Shown in pieces: positions 8,294 to 16,794 of a DNA stretch of 62,010 nt; position 1 is the first letter of the stretch, and each line of letters begins with the position of its first letter. The position numbers and the translations under genes are program-made. Where the stretch lies: assembly GCA_020350425.1 (NCBI GenBank), contig CP070716.1, positions 1,350,995-1,413,004 of the forward strand. The letters are read 5' to 3'. The notes beneath the pieces are model-generated. The model saw only the letters and a list, made by a program, of their open reading frames with translations, did not search any database and had not been told where the DNA came from. Source of the stretch: Gemmatimonadota bacterium. Lineage in GTDB: Bacteria > Gemmatimonadota > Gemmatimonadetes > Gemmatimonadales > GWC2-71-9.

Positions 8294-9976
8294 CTAGTGA
8301 GTGGTTTCTCGCAACCGCCTCAGCCGCAGCTGCTCGCCCGCCGGCCGGAACTCGGAGTCCCTATTCCAGGCCGGGAAATCGGCCGTAGCCGCCAGATCCC
8401 AGGCCAGCCGCACCATCAGGCGCACCTGCTGCAGCAGGCCCTGGTAGTTGAAATCGTCCCGAAACTCGTCGCTTGGCTGGTGATAGCGATGCGCCACGTA
8501 CTCCCGCTCCTGTGCGGCGCCCCAGTCCGCGGGCTGGTCGGCGAAGGCTGAGCCGGGCCGGAGCGAGACCACCGGAATCCCGGCGCGCGCGAAGGCCAGG
8601 TGGTCGGAGCGATAGAATTGCCCGGCGTGCGGGTTGGGGTCCGGGGAGAGCCCTACGCCTTCCGACGCCCAGGCGCGCTCCACGTAGGCGAGGATTGCCG
8701 AGCGTTCGGCCCCCAGCGCCACCGCATCCCTCGTGGGCCCCCGCACATTGGCACGATCGATGTTGATTGCCGCCGCGGTGTGCTCCAGCGGAACCGGCGG
8801 CGCCTGCGTGTACGCCTGCGCCCCGAGCAGGCCCGACTCCTCTGCGGTCGTGGCCACCAGGAGGATCGAGCGACGGGGGAGAGGGCCGGCGCCGGCCAAT
8901 CCCGCACCCACGGCGAGCAGCGCCGCCACGCCCGACGCGTTGTCCTGGGCCCCATTGTAGATGGAGTCACCCGCAACCGGGATTCCTGTGCCGAGGTGGT
9001 CGTAATGCGAGGTCAGGACGACCGCTTCCTGGCTGCCCTCGGGGTCTCCTCCCGGCACCCGTGCCACCACGTTGAAAGACTGAATCCGCCGCACCCGGTT
9101 GCGGATGTGCACCACGGCGTGCGCATCGAGAGCCATGGGTCGGAACTGCCGCTGTTGCGCCCTGCGCACCAGGAGGTCGTAATCCCGGCCGGCCGCCGCC
9201 ATCATCGAGCGGGCGGCCTCCTGCGTGATCCACGCCCCGAATCGCAGCGACTCGTGCGGTGCGCGGTCGAGTTGGATCTGCTCGCCCGACCAGGAGTTCC
9301 GCACCACGCTCCAGGGATAGGTGGCACTCTCGTCCGTGTGAATGAGAATGGCGCCAACGGCTCCGAGCCGGGCCGCCTGCTCCAGCTTGTAGGTCCAGCG
9401 GCCGTAATACGTGAGCGCACGGCCGTTGAACCGCGAGGAGTCGGTCAGGCCCGGGTCGTTCACCAGCATCAGCAGGATCTTGCCCGTGAGGGAGGTGCTC
9501 TTGTAGTCATCCCACCCCCACGCGGGCGCCTCGATCCCGTAGCCCACGAACACGACGTCGCCATCCACGGTGACCGACTCCTCGGGTCGCGCAGACCAGG
9601 CGACGAACTCCGTGAGGTAGTCGAAGCTCGTGGTTCGGGGGCCGACGCCGAGCACCAGCGACGGCTCGGGTGTCGTGCCGATCAGGTTCACGGGCTGGAG
9701 GTAGCTCCCGTCGGGCGCACCCGGCTCGAGGCCCAGGAGCTCGAACTGGGACGCGATATACCGGGCGGCAATCTCGGCGCCCGGAGTGCCGGGAGCCCGT
9801 CCTCCAAGCAGGTCGTGCGAGAGAAACCGGAGGTGCGCGCGCGCCATGCTGGCCGTGGGCGCGGTGAGAGCGCGACTCGGCGCGGCGGTCGGCTGTTGCG
9901 CCCCCGCCTCGGCCACGAGGAGCAGGCCGGCCAGGAGGCACAGGGTGGTCGCTACTCGTGCTCGCTGCGAGCTCAC
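8294..9976 (-). CDS. Secreted M28 family zinc aminopeptidase
   Basis: 560 aa from the GTG at 9976, which follows GGAGGG by 6 nt and overlaps the upstream stop as GTGA. There is a signal peptide (VATTLCLLAGLLLVAEAGA). A PA domain is inserted in the first half. The M28 metal site follows: SHYDHLG, QDNASGVA, TAEESGLLGA, INIDRAN and the last ligand in HRYHQPSDE. The family removes N-terminal residues from peptides using two zinc ions, in the periplasm or outside the cell. It is translationally coupled to the exported propeller-like protein upstream. Confidence 0.93.
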   Translation of the reverse strand: MSSQRARVATTLCLLAGLLLVAEAGAQQPTAAPSRALTAPTASMARAHLRFLSHDLLGGRAPGTPGAEIAARYIASQFELLGLEPGAPDGSYLQPVNLIGTTPEPSLVLGVGPRTTSFDYLTEFVAWSARPEESVTVDGDVVFVGYGIEAPAWGWDDYKSTSLTGKILLMLVNDPGLTDSSRFNGRALTYYGRWTYKLEQAARLGAVGAILIHTDESATYPWSVVRNSWSGEQIQLDRAPHESLRFGAWITQEAARSMMAAAGRDYDLLVRRAQQRQFRPMALDAHAVVHIRNRVRRIQSFNVVARVPGGDPEGSQEAVVLTSHYDHLGTGIPVAGDSIYNGAQDNASGVAALLAVGAGLAGAGPLPRRSILLVATTAEESGLLGAQAYTQAPPVPLEHTAAAINIDRANVRGPTRDAVALGAERSAILAYVERAWASEGVGLSPDPNPHAGQFYRSDHLAFARAGIPVVSLRPGSAFADQPADWGAAQEREYVAHRYHQPSDEFRDDFNYQGLLQQVRLMVRLAWDLAATADFPAWNRDSEFRPAGEQLRLRRLRETTH

Positions 9977-10905
9977 TGGCTTCCCTCCGGCCCGGGCGTT
10001 GGACACCGCACCAGGGCAATCGAGCCGCGCCCGTTGGGCGGTGCCTCGCTGGTGAGGACCAGGAGGTCCTCGTCCCAGAAGTCCACCGCCTCGCCCTGCG
10101 GCTCCCGAAGCCCGAGCCAGCAGGGGCGACCTTCGCGCACGATGGCGTCGGGTCCTCTCCAGTAGAAATCGATCTCCGTGTACGTACGGACCACCAGCCG
10201 GCGGCCGCTGGGAGAGACGGCCGCCCCCGTCACGAGCCGTCCCAACATGCGCTGCGGCACGATGTCGAGGACTCCCTGGTCTACGGCCATGACCGACGTG
10301 TCCCGCGATCTTCCGATCGGGACGCGGAACCGCCTGATCCGCCCCTGCTGACCCTTGGTGATGAGAAGGACCTCGCCGTCGGGAGCGACGGTCAGCGCCT
10401 CCACGTCGAACGGCCCGCCGGGGTAGCGTACCCTCACGCGGCCCGCCTGCAGTCGTCCCTCGGCTTTCTTGCCCGGCGGTGGCAGCACCGCGGGCTCCTC
10501 GACGATGTAGATCGCGGCCTCGCGTCGGCGGTACAGGTTGTCGCCGGTGTCGGCGATGTAGAGACAGGTGGTGGGGACGTCGGGGCAGGGGCCGAGCGCG
10601 ATGTCCTCCCAGTCGCGCGCGTCCGCGCCGGCGATGCGGTAGTGACCCAGGTCCTCGCCCAACAAGTTCGTCGCGTAGAGCCACGGTTCGTGGCCCCCGT
10701 CGTTGTGCGTCCAGAGCACGCCCGGGTGTCTCCTGCTCACTGCCACGCCCGAGCTCTCGATGAGTCGCGCCTCCGCGAACTCCCCGGTCGCGCGGTAGAA
10801 CGTCGGGAGGACCCACTGTCCGCCGACGGGTTCTGCCCACGCCACGACCCCGGCGATCGCGAGCGGGCCGGCGATGGACATCAGGCGAGCGGTGGCGGCG
10901 GCCAT
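9973..10905 (-). CDS. Exported beta-propeller-like hypothetical protein
   Basis: 310 aa, with an N-terminal hydrophobic signal segment (RLMSIAGPLAIAGVVAWA). The rest is strand-rich with repeated blade-like motifs: SSGVAVSRRHPGVLWTHND, WEDIALGPCP, LYIADTGDN, VEALTVAPDGEVLLITKG and VTGAAVSPSGRRLVVRTY. This resembles the periplasmic six-bladed propellers annotated as hypothetical or SdiA-regulated-like. Two cysteines (GPCPDVPTTC) may form a disulfide. No catalytic motif is evident. Its stop overlaps the start of the M28 peptidase by 4 bp, so the two are co-translated. The 59-bp gap to the divergent aconitase gene must hold both promoters. Confidence 0.75.
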   Translation of the reverse strand: MAAATARLMSIAGPLAIAGVVAWAEPVGGQWVLPTFYRATGEFAEARLIESSGVAVSRRHPGVLWTHNDGGHEPWLYATNLLGEDLGHYRIAGADARDWEDIALGPCPDVPTTCLYIADTGDNLYRRREAAIYIVEEPAVLPPPGKKAEGRLQAGRVRVRYPGGPFDVEALTVAPDGEVLLITKGQQGRIRRFRVPIGRSRDTSVMAVDQGVLDIVPQRMLGRLVTGAAVSPSGRRLVVRTYTEIDFYWRGPDAIVREGRPCWLGLREPQGEAVDFWDEDLLVLTSEAPPNGRGSIALVRCPTPGPEGSQ

Positions 10906-10964
10906 CGCCCAATTCTACATGCCCGCTTGCCACAAAGAAACGGAACCGGCAACTTTCGGCCCCT

Positions 10965-12986
10965 GTGATCGAAAGTATCAAGTCGAGACCGGTGGCGCGG
11001 CGACCCGACCGCGTGCGATTCGACGGCCGGATCCTGTTCTTGGTTGACGATGCCGAGCTCTTGCGCCGGCAACTCGCCGGAGAGGACCTCGAGTGGCCCG
11101 TCGGCGTGCCGCTGCGCGACAACATCTCCACCGACGAGATCACGCCCGCTTACATCTGCTACTACTACGATGAGACGCTAGGGGACTTTCCCTACCTCGG
11201 GCTCCAGGCAGGTGACGAGTTCCCCGTCACGCGCGGGAGCGTGCGAGGCGGCGGCTTCGCCTGCTCGGTCAGTGGCAAGCGCCGCGGCAAGGGCTCGTCT
11301 CGGGAGCAATCTCCCTACGCCGAGATGATGGCGGGCATCCGGCTCATCGTCGCCGAGAACATCGAGCGTATCTATCGTGAGAACTGCCAGAACCTGGGCG
11401 TCCTCACGAGCACCGACTTCTCGCTCATCGAGCGTGTGCGGCGCGGGGAGGAGATCCCGCTCAGCGTGTTCACCGAGGGCGAGGGAGAGATCACGCGCGG
11501 GATCATCGAGCACGGCGGCCTCTTCGACTACAACGTGGCGCGGATTCAGGGCAAGGTGCAGGTGCCCGGCGTCGCAACCGCCGAGCGGCCCATGACCCTC
11601 GCCGAGAAGATCGTTGCCCGCCACTGGGTAACCGACCTGTCGCGCGACGAGGTCGGCGTGGCGCACGTGCGACCCGGCGACGAAGGCTTCACCCGCACGG
11701 ATATCCGGTTCAGCCACGAATACGTGACGCCGATGGCGGCGATCTTCTGGCGGGACTACGTGGGTGAGGATGAGGGGATCGTGGATCCCGAGTCGGTGTT
11801 CTTCTTCCGCGATCACCTGACGTTTCTCGAGATTGCCATGACCGAGGAGCGTAAGGCGCAGGGCCTGCTCGACGTCGCCCTCGAGCTCAAGGCGAAGCAG
11901 GAGAAGTTCGCCGAGCAGCAGGGTGTCCGGCTGTACGGCGAGCTGCCGCGCCTCGGACCACACATGGCGGTCGTCGGATCCGAAGCCATCTGCCACTCGA
12001 AGATCCTGGAGCAGCACGCCCTCCCCGGCCAGCTCATCATCGGAACCGATTCCCACACGCCGCACGCCGGCGCGATGGGCGCGGTGGCGTTCGGGGTCGG
12101 GACCACCGCGATCTTCAACTCCTGGCTCACGAAGGACGTACGCATCAAGGTGCCGCCCTCGGTGCTCGTGCGGGTGAACGGACGGAAGCCGGAGAACGTC
12201 ACGGCCAAGGACTTCATGCTTCAGATCCTGCGGCACCCGTACGTGAAGAACGGAAACGCGATCGGGAAGATCGTGGAGTATGCGGGTGCGGCGGTGGAAG
12301 CGCTGTCAATCGACGAGCGCGCCACCATGACGAACATGGCGGCCGAGGTTGGAGCGTTCACCGGCATCGTGCGACCCGACGAGAAGGCCGTCGAGTTTCT
12401 GGCGCGCGAGCGCGGGCTCGACCCCGAGGAGGTCAGACCGTTGCTGGACGGGCTCTTCTCCGATGATGGAGCGGAGTACGAGACCCTGATCGAGTTCGAT
12501 GCCGGCGAGCTCGAGCCCATGGTGGCGCTCCCGGGGGACCCGGGAAACGGGCTGTTTCTGCAGGAGCTGGGCGGGCCGGTGAAGATCGATATCGCCTACG
12601 CAGGGTCCTGCACGGCGGGCAAGAAGTCGGACATGGACATGTACGCCCGTGTGTTCAAGGAGGCGCTCGAACGGGGCGAGCGCGTGCACTCCGACGTGAA
12701 GTGCTTCATCCAGTGCGGCTCACAGGAGGTGAAGCGCTACTGTGAGAGGGAGGGCTATCTCGAGATCTTCCAGGAGGTCGGAGCGGAGTTCATTGAACCG
12801 TCGTGCGGCGCCTGCATCAACGCCGGCCCCGGCGTGTCCTACGACCGCGAAACCGTCACGGTGAGCGCGATCAATCGAAACTTCCCCGGGCGGTCCGGTC
12901 CGGGGCAGCTCTATCTGGCGAGTCCGTACACGACGGCGGCCAGTGCCGTCGCGGGCCGGATCGTGGGTTGGGAGCCGAGCTCCTAG
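10965..12986 (+). CDS. Aconitase-family hydratase with N-terminal swivel domain
   Basis: 673 aa, GTG start. The first ~200 residues are the swivel (LeuD/aconitase domain 4) part, with LRDNISTDEITPA and GGGFACSVSGKRRGKGSSREQSP. The rest is the [4Fe-4S] catalytic part (domains 1-3), with GTDSHTPHAGAMGA and cluster ligands Cys549 (AGSCTAG), Cys614 and Cys617 (PSCGAC). This is the AcnB order (swivel before catalytic part) without the AcnB HEAT domain, and opposite to AcnA. It may be the TCA-cycle aconitase or a related dehydratase such as isopropylmalate or homoaconitate. The sequence alone does not settle the substrate, so I give no symbol. Confidence 0.92.
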   Translation: MIESIKSRPVARRPDRVRFDGRILFLVDDAELLRRQLAGEDLEWPVGVPLRDNISTDEITPAYICYYYDETLGDFPYLGLQAGDEFPVTRGSVRGGGFACSVSGKRRGKGSSREQSPYAEMMAGIRLIVAENIERIYRENCQNLGVLTSTDFSLIERVRRGEEIPLSVFTEGEGEITRGIIEHGGLFDYNVARIQGKVQVPGVATAERPMTLAEKIVARHWVTDLSRDEVGVAHVRPGDEGFTRTDIRFSHEYVTPMAAIFWRDYVGEDEGIVDPESVFFFRDHLTFLEIAMTEERKAQGLLDVALELKAKQEKFAEQQGVRLYGELPRLGPHMAVVGSEAICHSKILEQHALPGQLIIGTDSHTPHAGAMGAVAFGVGTTAIFNSWLTKDVRIKVPPSVLVRVNGRKPENVTAKDFMLQILRHPYVKNGNAIGKIVEYAGAAVEALSIDERATMTNMAAEVGAFTGIVRPDEKAVEFLARERGLDPEEVRPLLDGLFSDDGAEYETLIEFDAGELEPMVALPGDPGNGLFLQELGGPVKIDIAYAGSCTAGKKSDMDMYARVFKEALERGERVHSDVKCFIQCGSQEVKRYCEREGYLEIFQEVGAEFIEPSCGACINAGPGVSYDRETVTVSAINRNFPGRSGPGQLYLASPYTTAASAVAGRIVGWEPSS

Positions 12987-12993
12987 GCGGGGT

Positions 12994-14325
12994 CTACCGC
13001 TCGGGGTCGTTCGGGCTCGCGATGGGACCCAGCACCGCATCCGACGACCGAAGATCCGATCGCAGGGCGGCGGCGGGGTACCTTCCGCTCGCGTTCCAGA
13101 GCACCCAATCGGTGAGCCCCACGTCCTCAACGGCCTGAATCTGCGCTCGCACTTCGGCAGCGGTGTAGCGCGGGCGCCTCAGGGTGAACGCCTGGAGGTA
13201 CGGCCGGATGCGAGCCGGGTCGCGCAGTCTCTGTGAGCGCAGCACGCCGTCTTCCAGCGCGCGGCGCACCACGAGGTAGGGCTCGGCGTTGGGATAGGGA
13301 ATGCCGTACGAGCCGCGCGGGTAGTGGCTCGGGTACACCATGGGGAGCAGCACGTCGGCCAGCTCGGAGAGATCATCCCAGTTCTGGCCGATGCCCATGC
13401 TGCCGCCGGCGCTCGTGGTGAGGCCGAAGACGTCGAGCGTAAACGGCACGCCGAGCCGCCCCACCTCTTCCTTCAAGAGAGCTACCTGCCGTCGCACCGC
13501 CGCCCGTTTGCTCTCCTGGCCCATGCGTGCGGGGAACATGGCTCGCTCCATGCGCTCCCGGGGCTCGTCGGGGAAGCGCACGTAATCGAACTGGATCTCC
13601 TTGAAGCCCATCAGGACGGCTTCGGCCGCTATCTCAGCCGCGTAGATCCACACCGAGTCGTGAAACGCGTCTACCCACGGTTTGCCGAGGCCGTCCCGCC
13701 AGAGGCCGCCGTTCGTGTCATGGACCGCCCACTGCGGCTTGCCGCGCGCCAGGAGCGGGTCACGCGCCACCACGATTCGGGCGATGGCGTGAATGCCCTT
13801 CGCCTCGAGCAGCGCGAGCCGGGCTCTGGGATCGGCCACCCGCACCAGATCGTTCGCGCCAATCGCCACAGCCGTTGGAACGGCAGACCGGTAGCTGAGG
13901 AACCCGGTCGCGTCCTTCACGTCCATCACGAGCGCATTCACCTCGGTCGTGTCGGCGAGGGCGACGAGGTCGTAGAATCGTCGCGACCCGAACACCCAGG
14001 CGTTCAGATAGAGGCCGCGCACCACCGCAGGAGGCCGTCCCGGCGGTGGAGCCGGAAGCGTGATGGGCCTGGGCTCCGGCACGCCGACCCACGCGAGGTA
14101 GTCGGGAGAAGGCTCGGTGTGCAACAGCATCGCCAGCTTCGGCACCTCGATGGGCGGAGGGGGCACGCGGATCGCGGCGACGTCGGCCATCAGCATGTCG
14201 CGCAGGTAGTCGGGCACCGACTCCTGGTGCGGCGGTACGACGCGCACCGCCGCGTCTTCTTGTGCCGCAACGGGCGGGCTCAGCGCGAGCGCGCCGGCCA
14301 GGAGGAACCAGCCGCTCCGCTTCAT
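12994..14325 (-). CDS. Exported DUF4015 glycoside hydrolase-like protein
   Basis: 443 aa from the ATG at 14325, which overlaps the upstream TGA as ATGA. There is a signal peptide (MKRSGWFLLAGALALSPPVAA). A Pro-rich stretch follows, then a TIM-barrel-like DUF4015 domain from about residue 105: VRGLYLNAWVFGS, EVNALVMDVKDATGFLSY, GIHAIARIVVARDPLLA, IQFDYVRFPD and DVFGLTTSAGGSMGIGQ. In this family Asp in the MDVKD and FDYVRFPD strands are the likely active-site acids. The family is thought to act on polysaccharides, but its substrate is unknown. It is co-translated with the M14 peptidase. Confidence 0.9.
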   Translation of the reverse strand: MKRSGWFLLAGALALSPPVAAQEDAAVRVVPPHQESVPDYLRDMLMADVAAIRVPPPPIEVPKLAMLLHTEPSPDYLAWVGVPEPRPITLPAPPPGRPPAVVRGLYLNAWVFGSRRFYDLVALADTTEVNALVMDVKDATGFLSYRSAVPTAVAIGANDLVRVADPRARLALLEAKGIHAIARIVVARDPLLARGKPQWAVHDTNGGLWRDGLGKPWVDAFHDSVWIYAAEIAAEAVLMGFKEIQFDYVRFPDEPRERMERAMFPARMGQESKRAAVRRQVALLKEEVGRLGVPFTLDVFGLTTSAGGSMGIGQNWDDLSELADVLLPMVYPSHYPRGSYGIPYPNAEPYLVVRRALEDGVLRSQRLRDPARIRPYLQAFTLRRPRYTAAEVRAQIQAVEDVGLTDWVLWNASGRYPAAALRSDLRSSDAVLGPIASPNDPER

Positions 14326-16646
14326 TGTGCCGATCCCGTGAAGGCGTTGAAGACCAGGGGGTAGGTCGCCAGCGTCTGGGCGCGGTACTGCGGGCGGAAG
14401 CCGTAGAGAATGACGCGTCCCTGGCCGACCGACACTTCCACCATGGCCGCCCTCCCCGCCACTTCCTCGGGTCGCAGCACCCAGCCCGACATCAGCACGC
14501 GGTCGGGATCGGCCGCCCAACGGCCGATCACGCGAGCGCGGCGCGTGCGTTCTACCTCGAACGCGGGGCTTCGCTCGAACCACGCCGCCACCTGCCCGGG
14601 CATGCCGCGGGCGAGTGGGTGATCGGTGTCGAGATCGAGGCGGAACAGGCTCCCCGGCGCGAAGAACTCCTCGTTGCTCTTCCCTGCGAGGGCGTTCTTC
14701 ACCGGCAGGTCGAGTGCGCCGATCGCGAAGATCGAAGCGTCGTTGAAGGCCAGGAGCGTGCCGCCCGCTTCGACGAACTGGTTGAGCGCGACGATCCCCG
14801 CGACGCCGATACCGCCGGCGTATGGTGCTGGATACCGCGACGTGGGGAGACCCTTGATGATCGTAGAGTCCCTCATGTCGGGCAGGATGATGACGTCGAA
14901 GCGTTCTTGCAGGTTACCTGCCTGGACTACCGAATCGACGAGGGAGGTGTAGGGAACGCCCCACGTGTCGAAGATCCAGCGGGTCCATCCCTCGTCCATG
15001 GAGGCGGCGTAGCTCTTGTACAGTGCCACGCGCGCGTGTTCCTGGCTTGCAGTCACGCCCGGGTAGTCGTACCGCGGGAGCGGTATGGCGACCGGTTCCG
15101 AGAGGGAGACGTCCACGCTGTCCTTGAGCAGCGCCACCTGCACCTGCATGAGCAACGGGAGCGTGTGCGCGGTGACGTCGTACGGCGGCTGCGGCGGTCC
15201 CCCGTCATAGAGCCGCAGGTCCGGATACACCTGCTCCTCGAGCATCGCCTTGGCGAAGGCGGCGTACGGCTGGCGTAACACGACGACGTAGGAGCCGGCG
15301 GGGTATTGTTCGCCGTCGGCCGCGACGGCGGACCGGGCCGTGCGGATTTCGACCTGGCCCCGCTGCAGAATGCCCAGCATCGTGCTGAGTCGCGCGGCGT
15401 CCTGCCCGTCGCGTGGGATCACGTAGGCGTAGGGCCATCCCTCCCAGCCGCGCACCGCGCGCTCGCCAATGCGGACGAAGTTGCCGAGCCACAGCTCGCG
15501 GTTCACCGCCGCGTTTCGGAGCAGCGCAAACGCGCCGGCGGTCATGTAATCCACGATGTCGCCCAGGCCCCAGCGGCCACCCGGCCATGGCGCCGGAAAG
15601 TTCCAGGTCGGCGTCGTCGGGTCGGAGCCGCGAACACGACCGGCGAGGTCTTCGATCCCCAACCGCAGCGGCGTCGCGAGCTCAGCGCTGGCGGTTTCCG
15701 AAAGGATTCGCACGCCGGCATGGTAGTGTTGGTAGGCGCGCGCCGGCGTCCAGGCGTCGTAGCGGGCGCTCACGATGACACCGGTCTTGCCCTGGCCGAG
15801 CAGCTCCCAGGCGATCGACGTACCGAGGGCGCTGTAGCCCTGCACGATGAGGGGGTCGACGTTGGGCTCGAACGGGTCGATGTAGGGCGGGACGAAATAG
15901 CGCGCGCCCCGAGCGCTCGTCTGATGGATGTCGTGCACGATCTGCGGATGCCACACGTTGTGCAGGCTGTCGACCGTGAGCTGCGTCTCGACCTGCGTGA
16001 AGGCATACCAGTCGCGGTTGTTGTCGTGACCGACATAGTGGTGGTAGAGCTCGGGCGGACCGGCGCCCTCGGCCTTCGTGCCCAGCGTCTCGTTGTACCA
16101 CCGGGCGACGATGCTGACGCCGTCGGGGTTGAGCGAAGGGACCAATAACAGCACGGTCTCATCGAGGATACGGCGCACCGCGGGGGAGTTGTCGCTCGCA
16201 AGAGTGTGCGCGATGATCGCCGGGGCGAAGTGCCCTCCCACCTCGGTGGAGTGAATGCTCGATGTGATGAGCACGATGGCCCGGCCCTCGCGGATCAGTT
16301 GCTCTCGCTCCGCGTCGGAGGCGAGGAGCCTGGGATCAGCCAGCTTCTGATTCGCGGCGCGGATCTCGTCGAGCCGTGCCATGTTCTCGGCGCTCGAGAC
16401 GACCAGCGCCACGAACGGCGCGCCGAGCGTCGTCTTCCCGAGCTCGCGGTACTCCACGCGGTCGCTCGCGGCGGCGAGTTGCTGGTAGTACTCCACCAAC
16501 ACCGGCCACTCCACGAGCTTGCGGTCGGTTCCGGGAACGAAGCCGAGCACCGACTCGGGCGTCGGGATGGATTGCGCCACCAGCGGGACCGTCGACATGA
16601 GGACCGCGAGGAGTGCGATGGGTGACGCGGTGACGACTCGGCGCAT
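14322..16646 (-). CDS. Secreted M14 family zinc carboxypeptidase
   Basis: 774 aa with a signal peptide (ASPIALLAVLMSTVPLVAQ). The M14 domain is about residues 40-400: HSTE zinc motif in SSIHSTEVGG, then LLLVPSLNPDGVSIV with the NPDG signature, the HDNNRDWYAF substrate loop, and third ligand His in HDIHQTSARG. The long C-terminal part (about 400-774) contains a glutamine-amidotransferase-like fold (FDVIILPDMRDSTI, GGTLLAFNDAS, GRVILYGFRPQYRAQTLATY), as in many large Gemmatimonadota and Bacteroidota M14 proteins. It probably degrades peptides outside the inner membrane. It is first in an operon with the DUF4015 protein. Confidence 0.93.
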   Translation of the reverse strand: MRRVVTASPIALLAVLMSTVPLVAQSIPTPESVLGFVPGTDRKLVEWPVLVEYYQQLAAASDRVEYRELGKTTLGAPFVALVVSSAENMARLDEIRAANQKLADPRLLASDAEREQLIREGRAIVLITSSIHSTEVGGHFAPAIIAHTLASDNSPAVRRILDETVLLLVPSLNPDGVSIVARWYNETLGTKAEGAGPPELYHHYVGHDNNRDWYAFTQVETQLTVDSLHNVWHPQIVHDIHQTSARGARYFVPPYIDPFEPNVDPLIVQGYSALGTSIAWELLGQGKTGVIVSARYDAWTPARAYQHYHAGVRILSETASAELATPLRLGIEDLAGRVRGSDPTTPTWNFPAPWPGGRWGLGDIVDYMTAGAFALLRNAAVNRELWLGNFVRIGERAVRGWEGWPYAYVIPRDGQDAARLSTMLGILQRGQVEIRTARSAVAADGEQYPAGSYVVVLRQPYAAFAKAMLEEQVYPDLRLYDGGPPQPPYDVTAHTLPLLMQVQVALLKDSVDVSLSEPVAIPLPRYDYPGVTASQEHARVALYKSYAASMDEGWTRWIFDTWGVPYTSLVDSVVQAGNLQERFDVIILPDMRDSTIIKGLPTSRYPAPYAGGIGVAGIVALNQFVEAGGTLLAFNDASIFAIGALDLPVKNALAGKSNEEFFAPGSLFRLDLDTDHPLARGMPGQVAAWFERSPAFEVERTRRARVIGRWAADPDRVLMSGWVLRPEEVAGRAAMVEVSVGQGRVILYGFRPQYRAQTLATYPLVFNAFTGSAQ

Positions 16647-16675
16647 TCCGGAATCTCCCCTTCACGAGGCGGCAG

Positions 16676-16726
16676 AGGGCGGCTGAGGGGCGGTAGGGAA
16701 AGTCCCTACCGCCCCTCGGCCGCCCT
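16676..16726. terminator. 24-bp stem-loop, probable terminator of the OmpA gene
   Basis: Arms at 16676-16699 and 16703-16726 pair over 24 positions with a single G-T wobble (16684/16718), around a three-base loop. The inner 15 pairs are perfect. It lies between the OmpA stop (16795) and the M14 start (16646), both on the minus strand. No T-run follows on either side, so it may be a Rho-type or processing hairpin rather than a simple intrinsic terminator. Confidence 0.55.
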
Positions 16727-16794
16727 GTCATCTCCCGTTGTCTCTTGCCGCCCTTGCCCTTACAGCTCGAGACCCACCCTACCCTACTGTCTCA

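Noticed and set aside
9977-11143. N-terminal extension of the M28 gene (949-residue frame)
   Set aside because: The stretch overlaps the propeller-like gene on the same strand and reads as out-of-frame Arg/Gly/Pro; the GTG at 9976 with GGAGGG and a signal peptide is the real start.
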